Origin: Pinus tabuliformis
Lineage: Eukaryota > Streptophyta > Pinopsida > Pinales > Pinaceae
Length of the DNA: 64,000 nucleotides
Direction of reading: 5' to 3'
Assembly (NCBI GenBank): GCA_031772625.1
Contig: CM062819.1
Span: 826,086,503 to 826,150,502 of the forward strand
In this document: in pieces, positions 36,278-47,161 of the stretch
Numbering within the stretch: position 1 is the first letter of the stretch
How the letters are laid out: every line of letters starts with the position of its first letter
Notes under the pieces: model-generated
What the model was told of the DNA's origin: nothing
Database searches by the model: none
Seen by the model: the letters and a program-made list of their open reading frames with translations, nothing else
Position numbers and translations under genes: made by a program

Positions 36278-37211
36278 TGACACAAACTTAAAATGGACTC
36301 ATGGCAAGGTTGAACTGGGGAAGTTTTTCAATCATATTAACTCTATATCTCCCGAAATCCAGTTTACTATGGAGCTTGAAGAGAACGGTAAAATCCGCTT
36401 TCTAGATGTTCTCATCAGTAGAAAAGAGGATGGAACTTTGGGACACCAGGTCTATAGGAAGAAAACACATACTGATAGCTATCTTCATGCTGACTCCTAC
36501 CATCATCCTTCCCAAAAATTTGGCGTCTTAAACACTCTAGCTGTTAGGGCTCTTAGGATTTCTGACCCTGATCACCTAAATGAGGAGATTGAACATTTAA
36601 CCTCAGTCTTCAAAAACCTAGGATACAAAGAGTTTAGTATTAAAAAAGATATAAGAAAAGCTCAGGATAAGATCCTCTCTAAAAGTCCTCCTGAAAACAT
36701 GAAAGATAAAGAAAATTGTGGGAGAGTATACCTTCCATTCATCCAAGGGATTACGGATAAGATTGCAAAATTTTTAGGAAAGAATAACATAAACACTCAA
36801 TTTACAACATGTGGAACAATAAGGCAAATGATGAGGTCAGTCAAGGATAACATTGATCATCGAGATCTCAAGGGTGTGTACAAGATTGATTGCTCTTGTG
36901 GCAAGAGTTATATTGGGGAAACAGATCGGTCTCTAAGAATAAGACTTAAAGAGCACATAGCCGATATAAAGAATGGGAGATCTCGTACATCAGCCCTTGT
37001 GGAACACTCATCCAAAACCAAACATCATGTGTGTCTAGAAGATGCTAAAATAATTACTAGAGAGTATAATTATCAAAAGAGGAAAATCAGAGAGGCCATC
37101 GAAATTATGAAATTTCCTCAAAACCTCAACAAGGACAATGGAAGTGAGATTAGTGGAAATTGGCTTCCCCTGATTAGACAAATAAATCCGTCGAAACCTT
37201 TAGAAGCATAG
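36240..37211 (+). pseudogene. Penelope-like RT end plus GIY-YIG endonuclease, second frame
   Basis: The same gene in the second frame (this frame is open from 36096). It gives RFFDDTNLKW (the YVDDT-type catalytic box with FF for YV, both Asp kept), FNHINSISPEIQFTMELEEN, IRFLDVLISRKEDGTLGHQV, the YRKKTHTDSYLHADSYHHP thumb block, and then GVYKIDCSCGKSYIGETDRS with RLKEH: the GIY-YIG domain with the CxC pair typical of Penelope elements. Ends at TAG near 37209. Apart from the frameshift it is open, so the copy is not very old. Confidence 0.92.
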
Positions 37212-37740
37212 TATCATAGGTTTTCAAAATTAATAAGATTAATAAAATTAATAAATTAAATTAAATTAAATTAAAATAATTAAATTACATTAATCAATTA
37301 AAATAGTTAAATTTAATTAAATTAATTAAAATAAATTAAACAATTAGCGTTAAACAAAATTATGAATTAAATTAATTAATCAAATAAAATAAAATTAATT
37401 AACTAATTAATTGAATTAATTAAACAAGAATGTTTCTCTATTTATTACTTAGGATTAATTAACTAAAATAAAATAAAGATAATAATAAAAACAATGGATA
37501 GAATTATAATTAATTAATTGATTAATTAAAAGAATTTATGAATTAATTATATTAATTAAAAGACATTTTTATATTCTTAGGTTAAATAAAATAAAAATAA
37601 GAAAATTAATAGAATCAAGGGAATAAAAAGGATTAATAATCTACATATTAAAATCAATTAAGTAAAACAATTAAAATAAAAATAAGAATAAAAATTAATT
37701 AATTAAACTAAAATTATTATAATATTCATATGTATATATG
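37212..37740 (+). repeat. AT-rich low-complexity tail (AATTAA-type)
   Basis: Irregular AATTAA/TTAAAT repeats with almost no C or G, between the endonuclease stop and the hammerhead-like motif. Probably the element's 3' untranslated region or an expansion in it. Confidence 0.8.
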
Positions 37741-37839
37741 AGGGTCGGCTTCTTTATATAAAAATTTATCAAGATTTAAGTTTATTTATACTCTGGTCGC
37801 ATGATTCTTCTCTCAAAGAACTATCAATCATATTCTAAA

Positions 37840-37890
37840 AATTAGTCCTGATGATGGACCCCCTTTGGGGTTTGAAACGTCGACAGATTG
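37840..37890 (+). ncRNA. Hammerhead-ribozyme-like motif of the Penelope element
   Basis: CTGATGA (37848-37854), a hairpin GGACCCC/GGGGTTT with loop CTTT, then GAAAC and GTC (37879-37881, predicted cut after C). Bases 37840-37847 can pair with 37882-37889 as helix I (three pairs, one mismatch, four pairs). Helix III is only the self-complementary ACGT, which suits dimeric hammerheads as described for Penelope elements. One unpaired U sits between CTGATGA and helix II, which may weaken it. Not tested. Confidence 0.55.
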
Positions 37891-38197
37891 AACATGATAC
37901 TGTGGATAATCCAGATCATACTACTCCAAGATAGAAGTAATTAATAAGAAATGAACATCAATTGGAATTGGAAGAGAAATAGTCTTTGATGTTCATGATT
38001 AGAATGTGAAACTTCATTTTCCCATTCAGGCAACACATCAATTGACTGTTCAATATTGAGTTGCTCAATATGCAAGCATAAAGTATCTAAAAATTGAAAA
38101 CTAAAAACAAAAAACAAATTTGAAATTATATAAAATAAGTGAAGGAAAATAGTAAAATCAAATCATAGTTTACACTAGTGTTACAATTATTGTTACA

Positions 38198-39712
38198 TCA
38201 CAATTGAGAATAACTTAAAACAATTTGTTTTTTGTAAGACTTGGTCAGAGTAATAGAATTTGAATGATTGCTAATACCAACTAGTGACTTAGAAAGAGAG
38301 TCACAACTATGAATATGAATGGGAGTTTGATCATCATATAAATCATAGATTGGGGTTCTGTGAATACTGAAATCATGAGGATTCAATTGGGAATGAGACA
38401 AATCAATATCTTCAATGTCAAAGTAACTATCATAAATGACCTCATAACATTCATTAAAATTCCCTTTGATCTCATCCAATGTATCAAAACAAGAAGGAAT
38501 ATGAAGCACATGTTCATTAATGCAAGAAGAATGATCAATAATTAATTCTCTATCTTGATAAAATCTAATTGAAAATTGAATTAGATCAGCCTCTCTATTT
38601 TCTGAAAAATCATTATTGTTAAGAGAGGATAAATTGTTATCAGCAAAAATATCAGGATAAAGGGAAAAATGAGAATTAGAAGAAATGGATTTGAAAATGT
38701 CTCTATTTGAGAACTCTTGTGCATTCTTTTCATTGTAAATTTCAGATTTCAGATTATTCATTTGTGTACTTGTGCTTTCTTGAAGAATATTTCTTTATTG
38801 TCTTGAATTTTACATCTACTCATCACAAAAGAGTTCAGAAATTTATACAGCATATTGCATGTTATTGGGATTTTTAATCGTTGCTTGTCCTTGCTGATTT
38901 ATTCTCTAATATTCTAAATCTGACGCGCACTGATTTTCAGATTTCAAAGCGATACCTTCTTCAATATTATTGCTAGTACTTTCTTTCAGTTGAATAGTAA
39001 AATTTCCCAAGCTTTGTGATTGAGATTCACTGACATGTGAAGGTGCATCCCAATCACTATCAACACTGTAGGAAGTGTGCACTAAATGAAGAAATTGATT
39101 GTACATAATAGAGGCCACTTCATCATCATTTGGTTGCACCTTCATATTGGAATTCTCAATTGTGTTAATGTAATTAGGAGGAGTTTGAGAAAATATTGAA
39201 ATAGTTTCACATGGATTATGAATGGGAGGAAGGGAGAAAATATATTCATAGAAATCTAATAATTCCTCTTACGTAGGTTTTTCTTCAATTTTAAATTTCA
39301 AACAATTTAAACAAAACTTGATGGTAAAATCAATCAAAGATTCATTTTCAAATTTTAGTAAATCTTCAAAATCTTCACATACTTGTTTGTAGTTATAGGC
39401 GTCAAATTTACAAAGAAGCATTGTAACAAATTGATCCCAGTTGTGAATTGAGACAACTGGAAGTGATTGACACTAGCTTTTGTCTTTTGTCGTGAATGTA
39501 AGAGTAAAAATCTTGCATAAAATGCCTTCATAAATATCATCAAAAGTATAATTTGAAATTTTTTAAATAAATTGAAAGACATGATTAAAAGCAGAAGAAT
39601 TTCTCTTACCATTAAACTTTACTTGAGACAAGAGTCTTACCACTTCGGGTGGAGTATTGGAAGATGCACGTCTAAAATTACAATTCCAAATTGGAATTTT
39701 AAGAGGAGCCAT
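38198..39712 (-). pseudogene. Element B gag-like frame
   Basis: Starts ATG at 39712 (MAPLKIPIWNC), about 55 bases inside the PBS. One frame runs to 38198 with several stops and no obvious frameshift. Near 39450-39330 it reads WDQFVTMLLCKFDAYNY and FEDLLKFENESLIDFTIKF, the spacing of the retrotransposon gag capsid core (W...F...KF...L...E.L..F...F). The region 38198-38761 is Asp/Ser/His-rich with no known domain and may be a separate small product. No zinc knuckle was found. Confidence 0.65.
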
Positions 39713-39765
39713 TATAAAAAATGAAATGTTATAATTCAAAGACTCTAATAGACAATGAGTTCCAT

Positions 39766-39783
39766 GCCCTCCTTCTAGCGCCA
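39766..39783 (-). promoter_or_regulatory. Element B primer-binding site (probable)
   Basis: Minus-strand TGGCGCTAGAAGGAGGGC starts three bases from the LTR. TGGCGC-starting PBSs are common in plant gypsy elements; the tRNA was not identified. Confidence 0.65.
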
Positions 39784-39786
39784 AAA

Positions 39787-41640
39787 TGTTGAAGCCTCGA
39801 AATTCACTGCAACAAAATGGGGGATGACCACCCAGCTCGGACCTTAAAGCATTTCCTTTTCTGTTTGGAATGGTGGATCCGACTGGTTTAACTAGGTCCA
39901 TTTAACTTCTTTCAATCTCCAAAATGGCTTAAAATATGAATTTCATTTACTAATGGAGAAGAGACATCAGATCAACTCTCTTGCTGATCAGGCAAGAAAG
40001 TGATCCTTAAGCTAATATGGGGCTCAGCCAAGCCACAACTAAAGCTTGCCTCTTTATGAAGATGACTTTTAGAAATGTATAATTAATTTAAATGCAAGAA
40101 AAAGGAACTAAATCCTAATCATATCTCAATTAGAAAGATATAGATCTAACCCAACCAAGAAAAAGATATTTAAATAATTGGGATTTAAATATGTTCGAGT
40201 TATAATGAATATCAAGGTAACAAAGTAGTTCAATAACAGACATTATGATTACCAAAACACTTTCTATTCAAAGACCTCTTAATTGAAATAATCAACCAAC
40301 AACATTTAGGAAGTATTTCACAAAATGATATTGATTGTTAAATCAGTAATTCGAATAACTAAACAATAATACAAGGAAATAGTTCACAACATATCATTAT
40401 TTGTTAAATTGGTATTAAAAGCCATATTTCTGAGTAAATAATTACTCAGAAATTAGAATTCAACTCATAAGAGCAGAGATAAATAATAACATATAATTGA
40501 GACACATTACTCATGTCGATAATAGTATATAAATATGAATAAAATTAAACATTCCTACCATCATAAAATGAAACTAGTATTTAAAACAATAGTATTAGAA
40601 ATACCAATTTATTAAATCAGTTTCCCTGCTTTGGTCTCCAATAGTTTTCTACAATGCTTGAATTTCTATTATTAAAACAAAAACTGCAGTAGTGATAGCT
40701 CCGTTCTCCATACATAATTCAGAATGCAAAAGAAAAACCCTCAGTAACTCCAGATCTGAGATTTTCTCTCCTCTCACCTACAAATCTAAATACCTATTAC
40801 ATAAGTGCTTTGAGAATTCCAAAATTGCTAAGAAGAAAAACCCTTATGACATTCTACAATCTGCTATTTGTAATAGTTTGAAAAGAATTCTTAAAAATAA
40901 AGTTTGTTGAAGAAGAAATATGTTCAATCCATTTTTATTGGCTCAAATTTCCATTTTTCAATTGTTGGAGCATTCTCATTGATTGAGATATTTTTCTCCT
41001 CATACCTTCAACTGTTTTCCTGCAAAAATAAATAAAATAAAAAATTAAAATGCAAAAAATAAAATCACAATGCCAAATCTAGAATTAAAACAAATTTAAT
41101 CAAATTCAATTAAATAAATAATTAAAAAGGAAATTTGATTTTCTATTGATGCATGTGATGATTTAATTGGCTAAGGATATCATTGACGAATGAAATTTCA
41201 TTCATAACAGGCTTGGGCAAATGAAAACACAGAAAATAAAGCTCAGAAAAATTAGTTTTATTTAAAAATTCAAAGTTTGATCTTCTCTTGGATGTTAGAC
41301 CCAATAAATGATTAAATATGTTAATGAAACCTCCTTAGAAATGTGTTCCATGATTTATATTTCCAATGATCCGTCATTGACCTAATTTGGCCAACTAAAA
41401 CTCATTCTATGAATCTCAAAATTTTATGAATCAAATCTGGAAAAATTCTGAAAATTTTGTTGTGTGAACAAAAAAAAATCTGAATTTTAAATTTATTTCT
41501 ACTCATAAATTGAACTATAGTTATTAATTGAGTAATTCTAATTAAATATATTTAAATTATTAAACTTAATTAATTATAAATTAATTATTAACAACATTTA
41601 ACTTAATGTTTAATTAAAATAATATTATATTAATATAATA

Positions 41641-41692
<52 letters not shown>

Positions 41693-42666
41693 ATATATTA
41701 TTATAATATTAATTTAAATCTTTAAAATTACAGTCTTTTGTTTTTACAAGTTACATATATGAAGGGTGGAGAATGTTAATGATGGTGGAGGTTTGGGATA
41801 ATGGAGTGATAAGGTGGGAGTGATAAGAAGTGGAGGGAGGTGGGGGTGATGGAGAGACAAGGTAATGGAGGTGAGTGTAGAGTGAGGTGGGGTGATGCGA
41901 GGGTGAGGCATATGGAGAAACAAAATTTTATATTAAAATTTTTTAATTTTCGTATTTTTTCCAAATTGCATATTGGATGGTTTAATACAAGCACATAAAA
42001 ATAAATAATTTTATTTTTCGATATGCAATTTGTGATGTATCGCAATTACAATATCGCATCATAGATTGTTGATCACAATTTTTTATTGTATTTTTTTGAA
42101 AGAAGGAAGTGATATGAAGTGGGGTCCACGTGGAATTAATAATCCTATAAATTGGACTATAGATATTTTGTAATTTTCTGGCAAATTGTTTTAAAATAAT
42201 AAATTGGAGTAAATTATCAAGATTCTGAAACACGTTTTCATTTGTTGTATGATTTAGCTGGGTCAAGTTTGTAGGAACATTAGTGAAAAATGAAAAAATA
42301 TTAGTAAGAGCTAAATAAGAGTTAGTATTTACAATGAATGACTATTAAACTTAATTAGTTATGAAAAATTGAAATATTATACATTTTTTTACATTTTTAG
42401 TCCAGACGAGAAAATAATCAAATTTCAAAGGGGTGCCATTTACAAACCAGTTGACCAAACGAATCGAAACAAGTATCGATGGAAATTTTGTGAAAATTCG
42501 GATTGAATAACATAATCAAAACAGAAATCCGATGAAAATGAAAAAATGATAAAATTGTAAGGCAATTAACTTAAATGAAAATCATAAAAGATGTTTAGCC
42601 AAAAATTAATGGAAATGATCCCCATTATTTCAAATAATTGGGGGATGTTGGGTTTTCCCTACAACA
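39787..42666 (-). repeat. Element B 5' LTR (right copy, 2880 bp)
   Basis: Uninterrupted copy. Matches the two halves of the left LTR at 20985-22854 and 29704-30719. Contains an AT microsatellite at about 41646-41690. By eye roughly one base in ten differs from the left copy. Confidence 0.93.
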
Positions 42667-43308
42667 ACACCATAGTTTCCTTATCATATTTTCTCAATGA
42701 AGTTTTTTCTTGTCTGATGCTAATTAGTGTGGTTAGAGTTGAAATTTTAGTGGATTGTCCTTGGGAAAGAGCATGCTTAGATTTGAATTTTGTATCTTTT
42801 TTAATTTGAACTTTCCAATTTTATGTTAATAACACTACTTTTGATTGTTCATGGGATACTACCTTCTTTTTTAATATTTATATTTGTATATGACATTTTG
42901 CATCTTTCTCCTTTCCTATATTGAATGAGCTCTTGCTTATTTATCATACTTGCACTGGCCCATGTATTAAATGTGTGTGAAACTCGAAATAAAATTAAAA
43001 AAAAAAAAAAATTAGAACTCATAATTGGGAGAAGAGGAGTACTAACATGAATCATTGGATTCAAAAAATTTTGTTGCCTTCCCATGTATTTATACTATTT
43101 TACAGTTTGTCTAAAAGATATGTTATTTATCTTCATTTCAATTATATCAGTGTTTTGATTTTCAACATGCTGCCTATATAAAATTGACAGGAAGGGTATC
43201 TACTGATGTTCAATTCATTAGCATTTGATTTAAATGTAAAGTTTTCATTCATAGGCATGCATTCATGGCTTCATGCATTCCTAAACACTAATTAAATCCT
43301 ATATTGAG
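42667..43308 (+). other. GH35 intron right of element B
   Basis: Intron remainder with a poly-A run near 42998-43012. Nothing else recognised. Only about 650 bases remain if element B is removed. Confidence 0.6.
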
Positions 43309-43421
43309 TAGTGTGGAAGTTGATGAAGATGAGCCCTTTATAAATAATGGTGGTCTACCAGTCCTTACTCTACAGTCAACAGATGATGCATTGCATGTAT
43401 TCATAAATGGTGATCTTTCAG
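43309..43421 (+). pseudogene. GH35 exon (LHVFING), open
   Basis: Follows TTGAG; its first base completes a Ser codon with the AG of the exon at 20974. Reads SVEVDEDEPFINNGGLPVLT and STDDALHVFINGDLS, ending in phase 1 before GTATTT. No stop. Confidence 0.93.
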
Positions 43422-43589
43422 GTATTTTCTTATTTACAATTAAACTTTAGCTATAATTATCCACTTTTTAACATGTTGTTGTGTCAAGTTTCATACCATC
43501 AAATAACTGGAAATTCTAGTTTATGATAGGGATGATTTTTCCTTGAATAAATCAAGAGTATAGAGAACTTAGAGCTATACTTCTTCCAG

Positions 43590-43800
43590 GGTTCTGCAAA
43601 TTGGATTTAAAGTTTTCATGGATCCTTTTAGAGAGTGAGTATGGTAAGAGGGAGGACCCGAAAGTGAGGTTTTCATCTGGTTTCAAGTTAAATGTTGGAA
43701 AAAAACAAAATTTCTCTCTTGAGTATGACTATTGGTCTACAGGTTGGCTTCAAAACCTTGGATGGTATTTTTGTGAACTAAAATACAAGCATATCATTAT
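43590..43800 (+). pseudogene. GH35 exon remnant (KISLLSMTIGLQ), heavily broken
   Basis: Starts after TTCCAG with GSA, then loses similarity through several stops, regains it as NKISLLSMTIGLQ, and after a frameshift reads LQNLGWYFCE, matching INKISLLSVAVGLQN-G-HFE of plant GH35 enzymes. At least four stops. Confidence 0.75.
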
Positions 43801-44435
43801 TGTAGATATAAATTTACAAAAATATGATGATTCAAGACAAAATGAACAATTACTTGGAAAACTGAGCAAAAGATTATTTTAATGAGAATTTGTTTTTATT
43901 AAATGTCATGTCATTCCCTTCGTCATTTTTTGTTTCTAGTACTATGATCTTTCATTGCCAAACTTATGTCTCTGTTTCTCCTACCAATCCCAGTTTTTTT
44001 TTTTTATATTTTTTCCAGATTTTGAAATGACATTTTAGGCTAATTATACAAACAACAAAGATCAGTCATCAAAGGTGAAATTTTGTTGTAATGTTTAGGG
44101 TTATAATAATTTGGCATAGTAGGTAACTGACCAATGTTATAGCAATATCAGATTGTCTGTTACTACTTTTTAAAACAATGAACAGGGGAAAGTTGTTTTC
44201 TTGTTCTTTCATTGAGATTTTGTAGCAACTAGATCCTACATTTTTTATATCTAAACAAATGAAATATATTTCAATGGATTTGGGGATGACTTACTAGACC
44301 TTAGAACTATAAAATAGTATATAATTGATATACTAAATCTAAATATCTATCATAAATTATCGAAAGAATAATCTCATATTTGCTTTCATCATGTCTGATA
44401 TATGCTATTTTATTCTTTATACTTTATGCATGCAG

Positions 44436-44543
44436 ATTGGATTGAAAGGTGAACCAATGAATCCTGACACCAGTGGAGATAACATTGTTGAGTGGATGAA
44501 AGGAGTAGTGATTCCTTGGACATAGCCTCTAACATGGTATAAG
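44436..44543 (+). pseudogene. GH35 exon remnant (GLKGE...PLTWYK)
   Basis: Starts after TGCAG: IGLKGEPMNPDTSGDNIVEW, MKGVVIPWT, stop TAG at 44523-44525, then PLTWYK, ending before GTAATG. Confidence 0.92.
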
Positions 44544-44680
44544 GTAATGGTCATCAAGTGTGGGAACTAGATTTTGTATTAGCAACATATTTCTGCTTAT
44601 ACTTGGATGGAAAAAATTGAGTAAGATAAATATTTTACCGAATCTTATGCGTACAAAGTCTAAATGTATATGTTGTACAG

Positions 44681-44870
44681 GTTGTGTTTGATGTACCAAC
44701 TGAAAAACATCCATTAGGATGGGATTTAAGCACCATGGGAAAGGCCAATATTGAGTAAATGGGAAAAGCATTGGTCGGTACTAGACTTCATATATTTTGG
44801 AAGGTGTCTGCTCATATGGATGTTCTTATGAAGGAACTTAGAGTCCTCACAAATGTGCGACAAACTATGG
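44681..44870 (+). pseudogene. GH35 exon remnant (WDLSTMGKANIE...KCATNYG)
   Basis: Starts after TACAG: VVFDVPTEKHPLGWDLSTMG, then KANIE and a stop TAA near 44756. After a frameshift it reads YGCSYEGT, stop, SPHKCATNYGQ, matching CNYKGTYSESKCLTNCGQ. The right edge is approximate. Confidence 0.88.
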
Positions 44871-45066
44871 CCAATATTTTGAGCACTAATGAGTGATTTG
44901 TAATTTGTTGCAAGTATTTTTAATCGATGTTGTATTTTATAAATAATGAACTGTGCTCCTCCAAATTTCTCACATTAAGGGTGGATTTTATAAGCTCTTA
45001 AAAAATGTTAAATCTATTTTGACAAATTTGAGATGATTTGAATATCATAATATTTCATGGTTTTAG

Positions 45067-45210
45067 CTACCATGTTCTTGATCGTGGCTGCAACCTATGG
45101 GTAATGTGTTGGTGTTGTATGAGGAAATTGGAGGAAATCATTCCGGAGTTTCACTCATGAGAAGATCTATAGATAGTGTGTGTGCTCACACATTTGAATT
45201 GCATTCTTAA
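45067..45210 (+). pseudogene. GH35 last recognisable exon
   Basis: Follows TTTTAG. Begins as YHV, a one-base loss breaks the PRS, then SWLQPMGNVLVLYEEIGG and GVSLMRRSIDSVCAH, ending FELHS and TAA at 45208-45210. VCAH at this point is followed by a galactose-lectin domain in some plant GH35 enzymes; none is seen here. Confidence 0.92.
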
Positions 45211-45524
45211 TCTATTAACTTTTGGCATCTTGAGAGTACTAACCAAGTACAAAAAATTTCACATACCAAGGGTTCATCTCCAATGTTCCAAAAGACAAAA
45301 AAATTGGCCATTAAGTTTGTAAGTTTTGGTTCATCTTCAATGTTCCAAAGGACAATATATCATGGATATGTTTATGATATATGGTTTAAGGCCTTCCAGG
45401 CTTTATTTTTTTTTCACTGACTATGTTTGCATTCCCTGTCCTCAATATATCATTTTTCCATCACCTATCCCCCAAAACTATCAAAGGTCATCTTGATCTG
45501 TCAAATCCAATATAAGAGTATATT
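45211..45524 (+). other. Downstream of GH35, no recognised feature
   Basis: Short AT-rich spacer up to the small LTR element; the last five bases are the target copy ATATT (45520-45524). Confidence 0.6.
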
Positions 45525-45919
45525 TGATCAGAATGGAAAGTGGCATCTACCCATGATATTTATCTACCCATGGTATTCATCCACCCATGTAATCTACCTA
45601 TGGTATTGTAAGTTGCATCCTCCCATGGTATTATAAGTGGCATCTACCCATGGTATTCATTCAACCATGGTATTTACCCACTCATGGAATTTACCTATGG
45701 TATTATAACTAAAAAAAGACTATAAGTAACAAGTCACATTTTGTAAAAGGACAGATTGTCCATCACAATGTAGCTTTTACAATTATTCTCTATTTTAATA
45801 ATATATATATATATTTGGCATTTCATTTTTTTAGAGATATTGGAGGCCTACCCCCCCCCCCCACCAAGATCCATTTTATTTTTTTAGATATTGGGGGCCT
45901 ACCCCCAAGATATGAATCA
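45525..45919 (+). repeat. 5' LTR of the small element
   Basis: 395 bases. Contains many short CCCATGGTATTCAT-type repeats, and ends with two blocks of GATATTGGRGGCCTACCCCC type, one with a C run of 14 at about 45851-45864. Confidence 0.9.
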
Positions 45920-45920
45920 A

Positions 45921-45936
45921 TGGTATCAGATCTAGG
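45921..45936 (+). promoter_or_regulatory. Primer-binding site of the small element
   Basis: TGGTATCAGATCTAGG, one base after the LTR, matching the initiator-Met site at its first ten bases. Confidence 0.88.
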
Positions 45937-46164
45937 TTACGACTCCATGGGAATGTGGGTTTGAAGCATATTTTAGTTTCAAATTTTTTGAACAATATTC
46001 AACAAAATTCATGCAAATGCTACAACCTCCACAAAGCACTTTATTGGGTAAAGCGGGAAGATTTTTTTTTTTTGCAAGAATTTTTTGGGCAATGAGTTTG
46101 CAGATCAGATCTGGAAATTTTGGTGGAAACATTATGAATAAAAATAACATATCTTGGTTCCTTG

Positions 46165-46465
46165 CGAAAAAATACCCGAATTCAAAAAATAAATTGGTCG
46201 AATCAGAGTCCAGATGAGGGAGATATCGCCAATTTAAAATCAGTTGTGTTGTAGAAATGTTTATGAAGGAAATTCGTGGATGGCATATCTCTTATAGTTT
46301 TTTGTTGCTTTTGTGTATAATTTCAAAAACAATGATTGCTAATCTAATCTCCTCTTGAAAAAACACTAAATTTCAAAAGAAAAGTTGGTTGAATTAGAGT
46401 TTGGATGAGGGAGATATCATTGATTTAAAATCAGTTACTTTTTTGGAACTTTTGTGACAACATGA
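46165..46465. repeat. Direct duplication of about 190 bp in the small element
   Basis: The block around GATGAGGGAGATATC followed by TTTAAAATCAGTT occurs at about 46213 and again at about 46403, with matching flanks on the left, roughly 190 bases apart. Confidence 0.75.
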
Positions 46466-46796
46466 CAGTTGTAGTGCGAATCTGAGTTTCCAAAGTGTCT
46501 AGATAGGGTCCAATCACATGGAAAGATGAAAAACAATCATTCTATTTCAGAAAATAGGTTATAATAAATATTCTTAGTTATATTGACCGAGTTATTCCCA
46601 TTTTAAATTAGTTTATATATCTAGAGCAGCATTCGGAGCAGGTTCCCTTTGGAGACATGCCCTCCCACCCTTCTTTAGTAGGAACTTGCTTCACGTTCAT
46701 TAGTTTCATAATAGCAACATCCAACTTGGATTCTTTGGAGACATTCCCTCCCACCCCAAGCTATGTGGCACCTACTACTTCATCAACAGTCACCAT

Positions 46797-47067
46797 CATG
46801 GTTATGGGTCAACCACACAAAATCCTTGTTATTGAAGTCCATTTTCTAAGTTGCACACTATTGTTATCACAATTAGTCACAAGAATTATAGCGTATCTCT
46901 ATCTTCAGATCTTCATTTTTCATGGTTATGGGTCATTCACAAACCCACACTTCATTGAAGTCCATTTTCTAGGCCACACACTATTAGTATCATAGTTGGT
47001 CACAACCATTACAAGGTATCTCCATCATCGGATCTTCGTTCATCATGGTTATGGGTTAAACACACAA
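46797..47067. repeat. Three partial tandem copies of about 124 bp in the small element
   Basis: CATGGTTATGGGT starts at about 46797, 46921 and 47044, each followed by ACACA-rich sequence and then ATTGAAGTCCATTTTCTA in the first two. Confidence 0.8.
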
Positions 47068-47148
47068 AACCCTCCTCTTTAGTGGCTCTTCATATTGAAC
47101 ACATGCTTCTCAAGAGATAACTTCGTGCAATGGGGACCATTTCTTCTT

Positions 47149-47161
47149 AAAGAGGGAGGAA
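47149..47161 (+). promoter_or_regulatory. Polypurine tract of the small element
   Basis: AAAGAGGGAGGAA directly before the 3' LTR. Confidence 0.85.

Larger units (their letters stand above)
34750..37930 (+). mobile_element. Penelope-like element with GIY-YIG endonuclease (Dryad-like)
   Basis: Two overlapping frames give the Penelope order: N-terminal extension, RT, then C-terminal GIY-YIG, followed by an AT-rich tail and a hammerhead-like motif at 37840-37890. The element lies on the + strand inside minus-strand element B. Ends are approximate and no target duplication could be fixed. Penelope-like elements prime directly on cut chromosomal DNA. In land plants GIY-YIG Penelope elements are known mainly from conifers (Dryads), argued to come from arthropods by horizontal transfer; the sequence fits that class. 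Confidence 0.88.
20985..42666 (-). mobile_element. Element B: large LTR retrotransposon with gag and no visible pol
   Basis: LTRs start TGTTGAAGCC and end CCCTACAACA on the + strand; the right copy is 2880 bases, the left about 2886 once its passenger is removed. Flanks are ACACA (20980-20984) and ACACC (42667-42671), a probable 5-bp duplication with one change. A PBS-like site and a gag frame just inside the right LTR give minus orientation. The interior (30720-39786) has a gag relic at its 5' end but no RT, protease or integrase of its own, so it resembles a LARD-type non-autonomous element. Passengers: the Sirevirus-like element in the left LTR and the Penelope-like element in the interior. 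It lies in a GH35 intron. Confidence 0.9.
371..45210 (+). pseudogene. Plant beta-galactosidase (GH35) gene, dead and spread over about 45 kb
   Basis: Ten exon remnants match the plant GH35 beta-galactosidase order: [84 protein letters not shown] and SWLQP/SVCAH. The family removes terminal beta-linked galactose from cell-wall polysaccharides and glycoproteins, normally in the apoplast. Exon edges sit at GT and AG in most cases, so this is a decayed intron-containing gene and not a processed copy. The N-terminal exons (signal peptide, start of the TIM barrel) lie left of the window. The exon after [11 protein letters not shown] (usually LLRQPKWGHL-like) was not found. In-frame stops and frameshifts occur in six or more exons. 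Introns hold elements A and B with their nested passengers. Family call is secure; loss of function is secure. Confidence 0.93.

Noticed and set aside
20985-42666. Plus orientation for element B, because TAGCGACACACTAGAAAGA after 30719 looks like a TGGCGACTCC-type PBS
   Set aside because: The gag-like frame and the TGGCGCTAGAAGGAGGGC site lie at the other end on the minus strand; minus orientation explains more.
42849-43085. 78-codon minus-strand frame
   Set aside because: AT-rich intron with a poly-T run; no domain.
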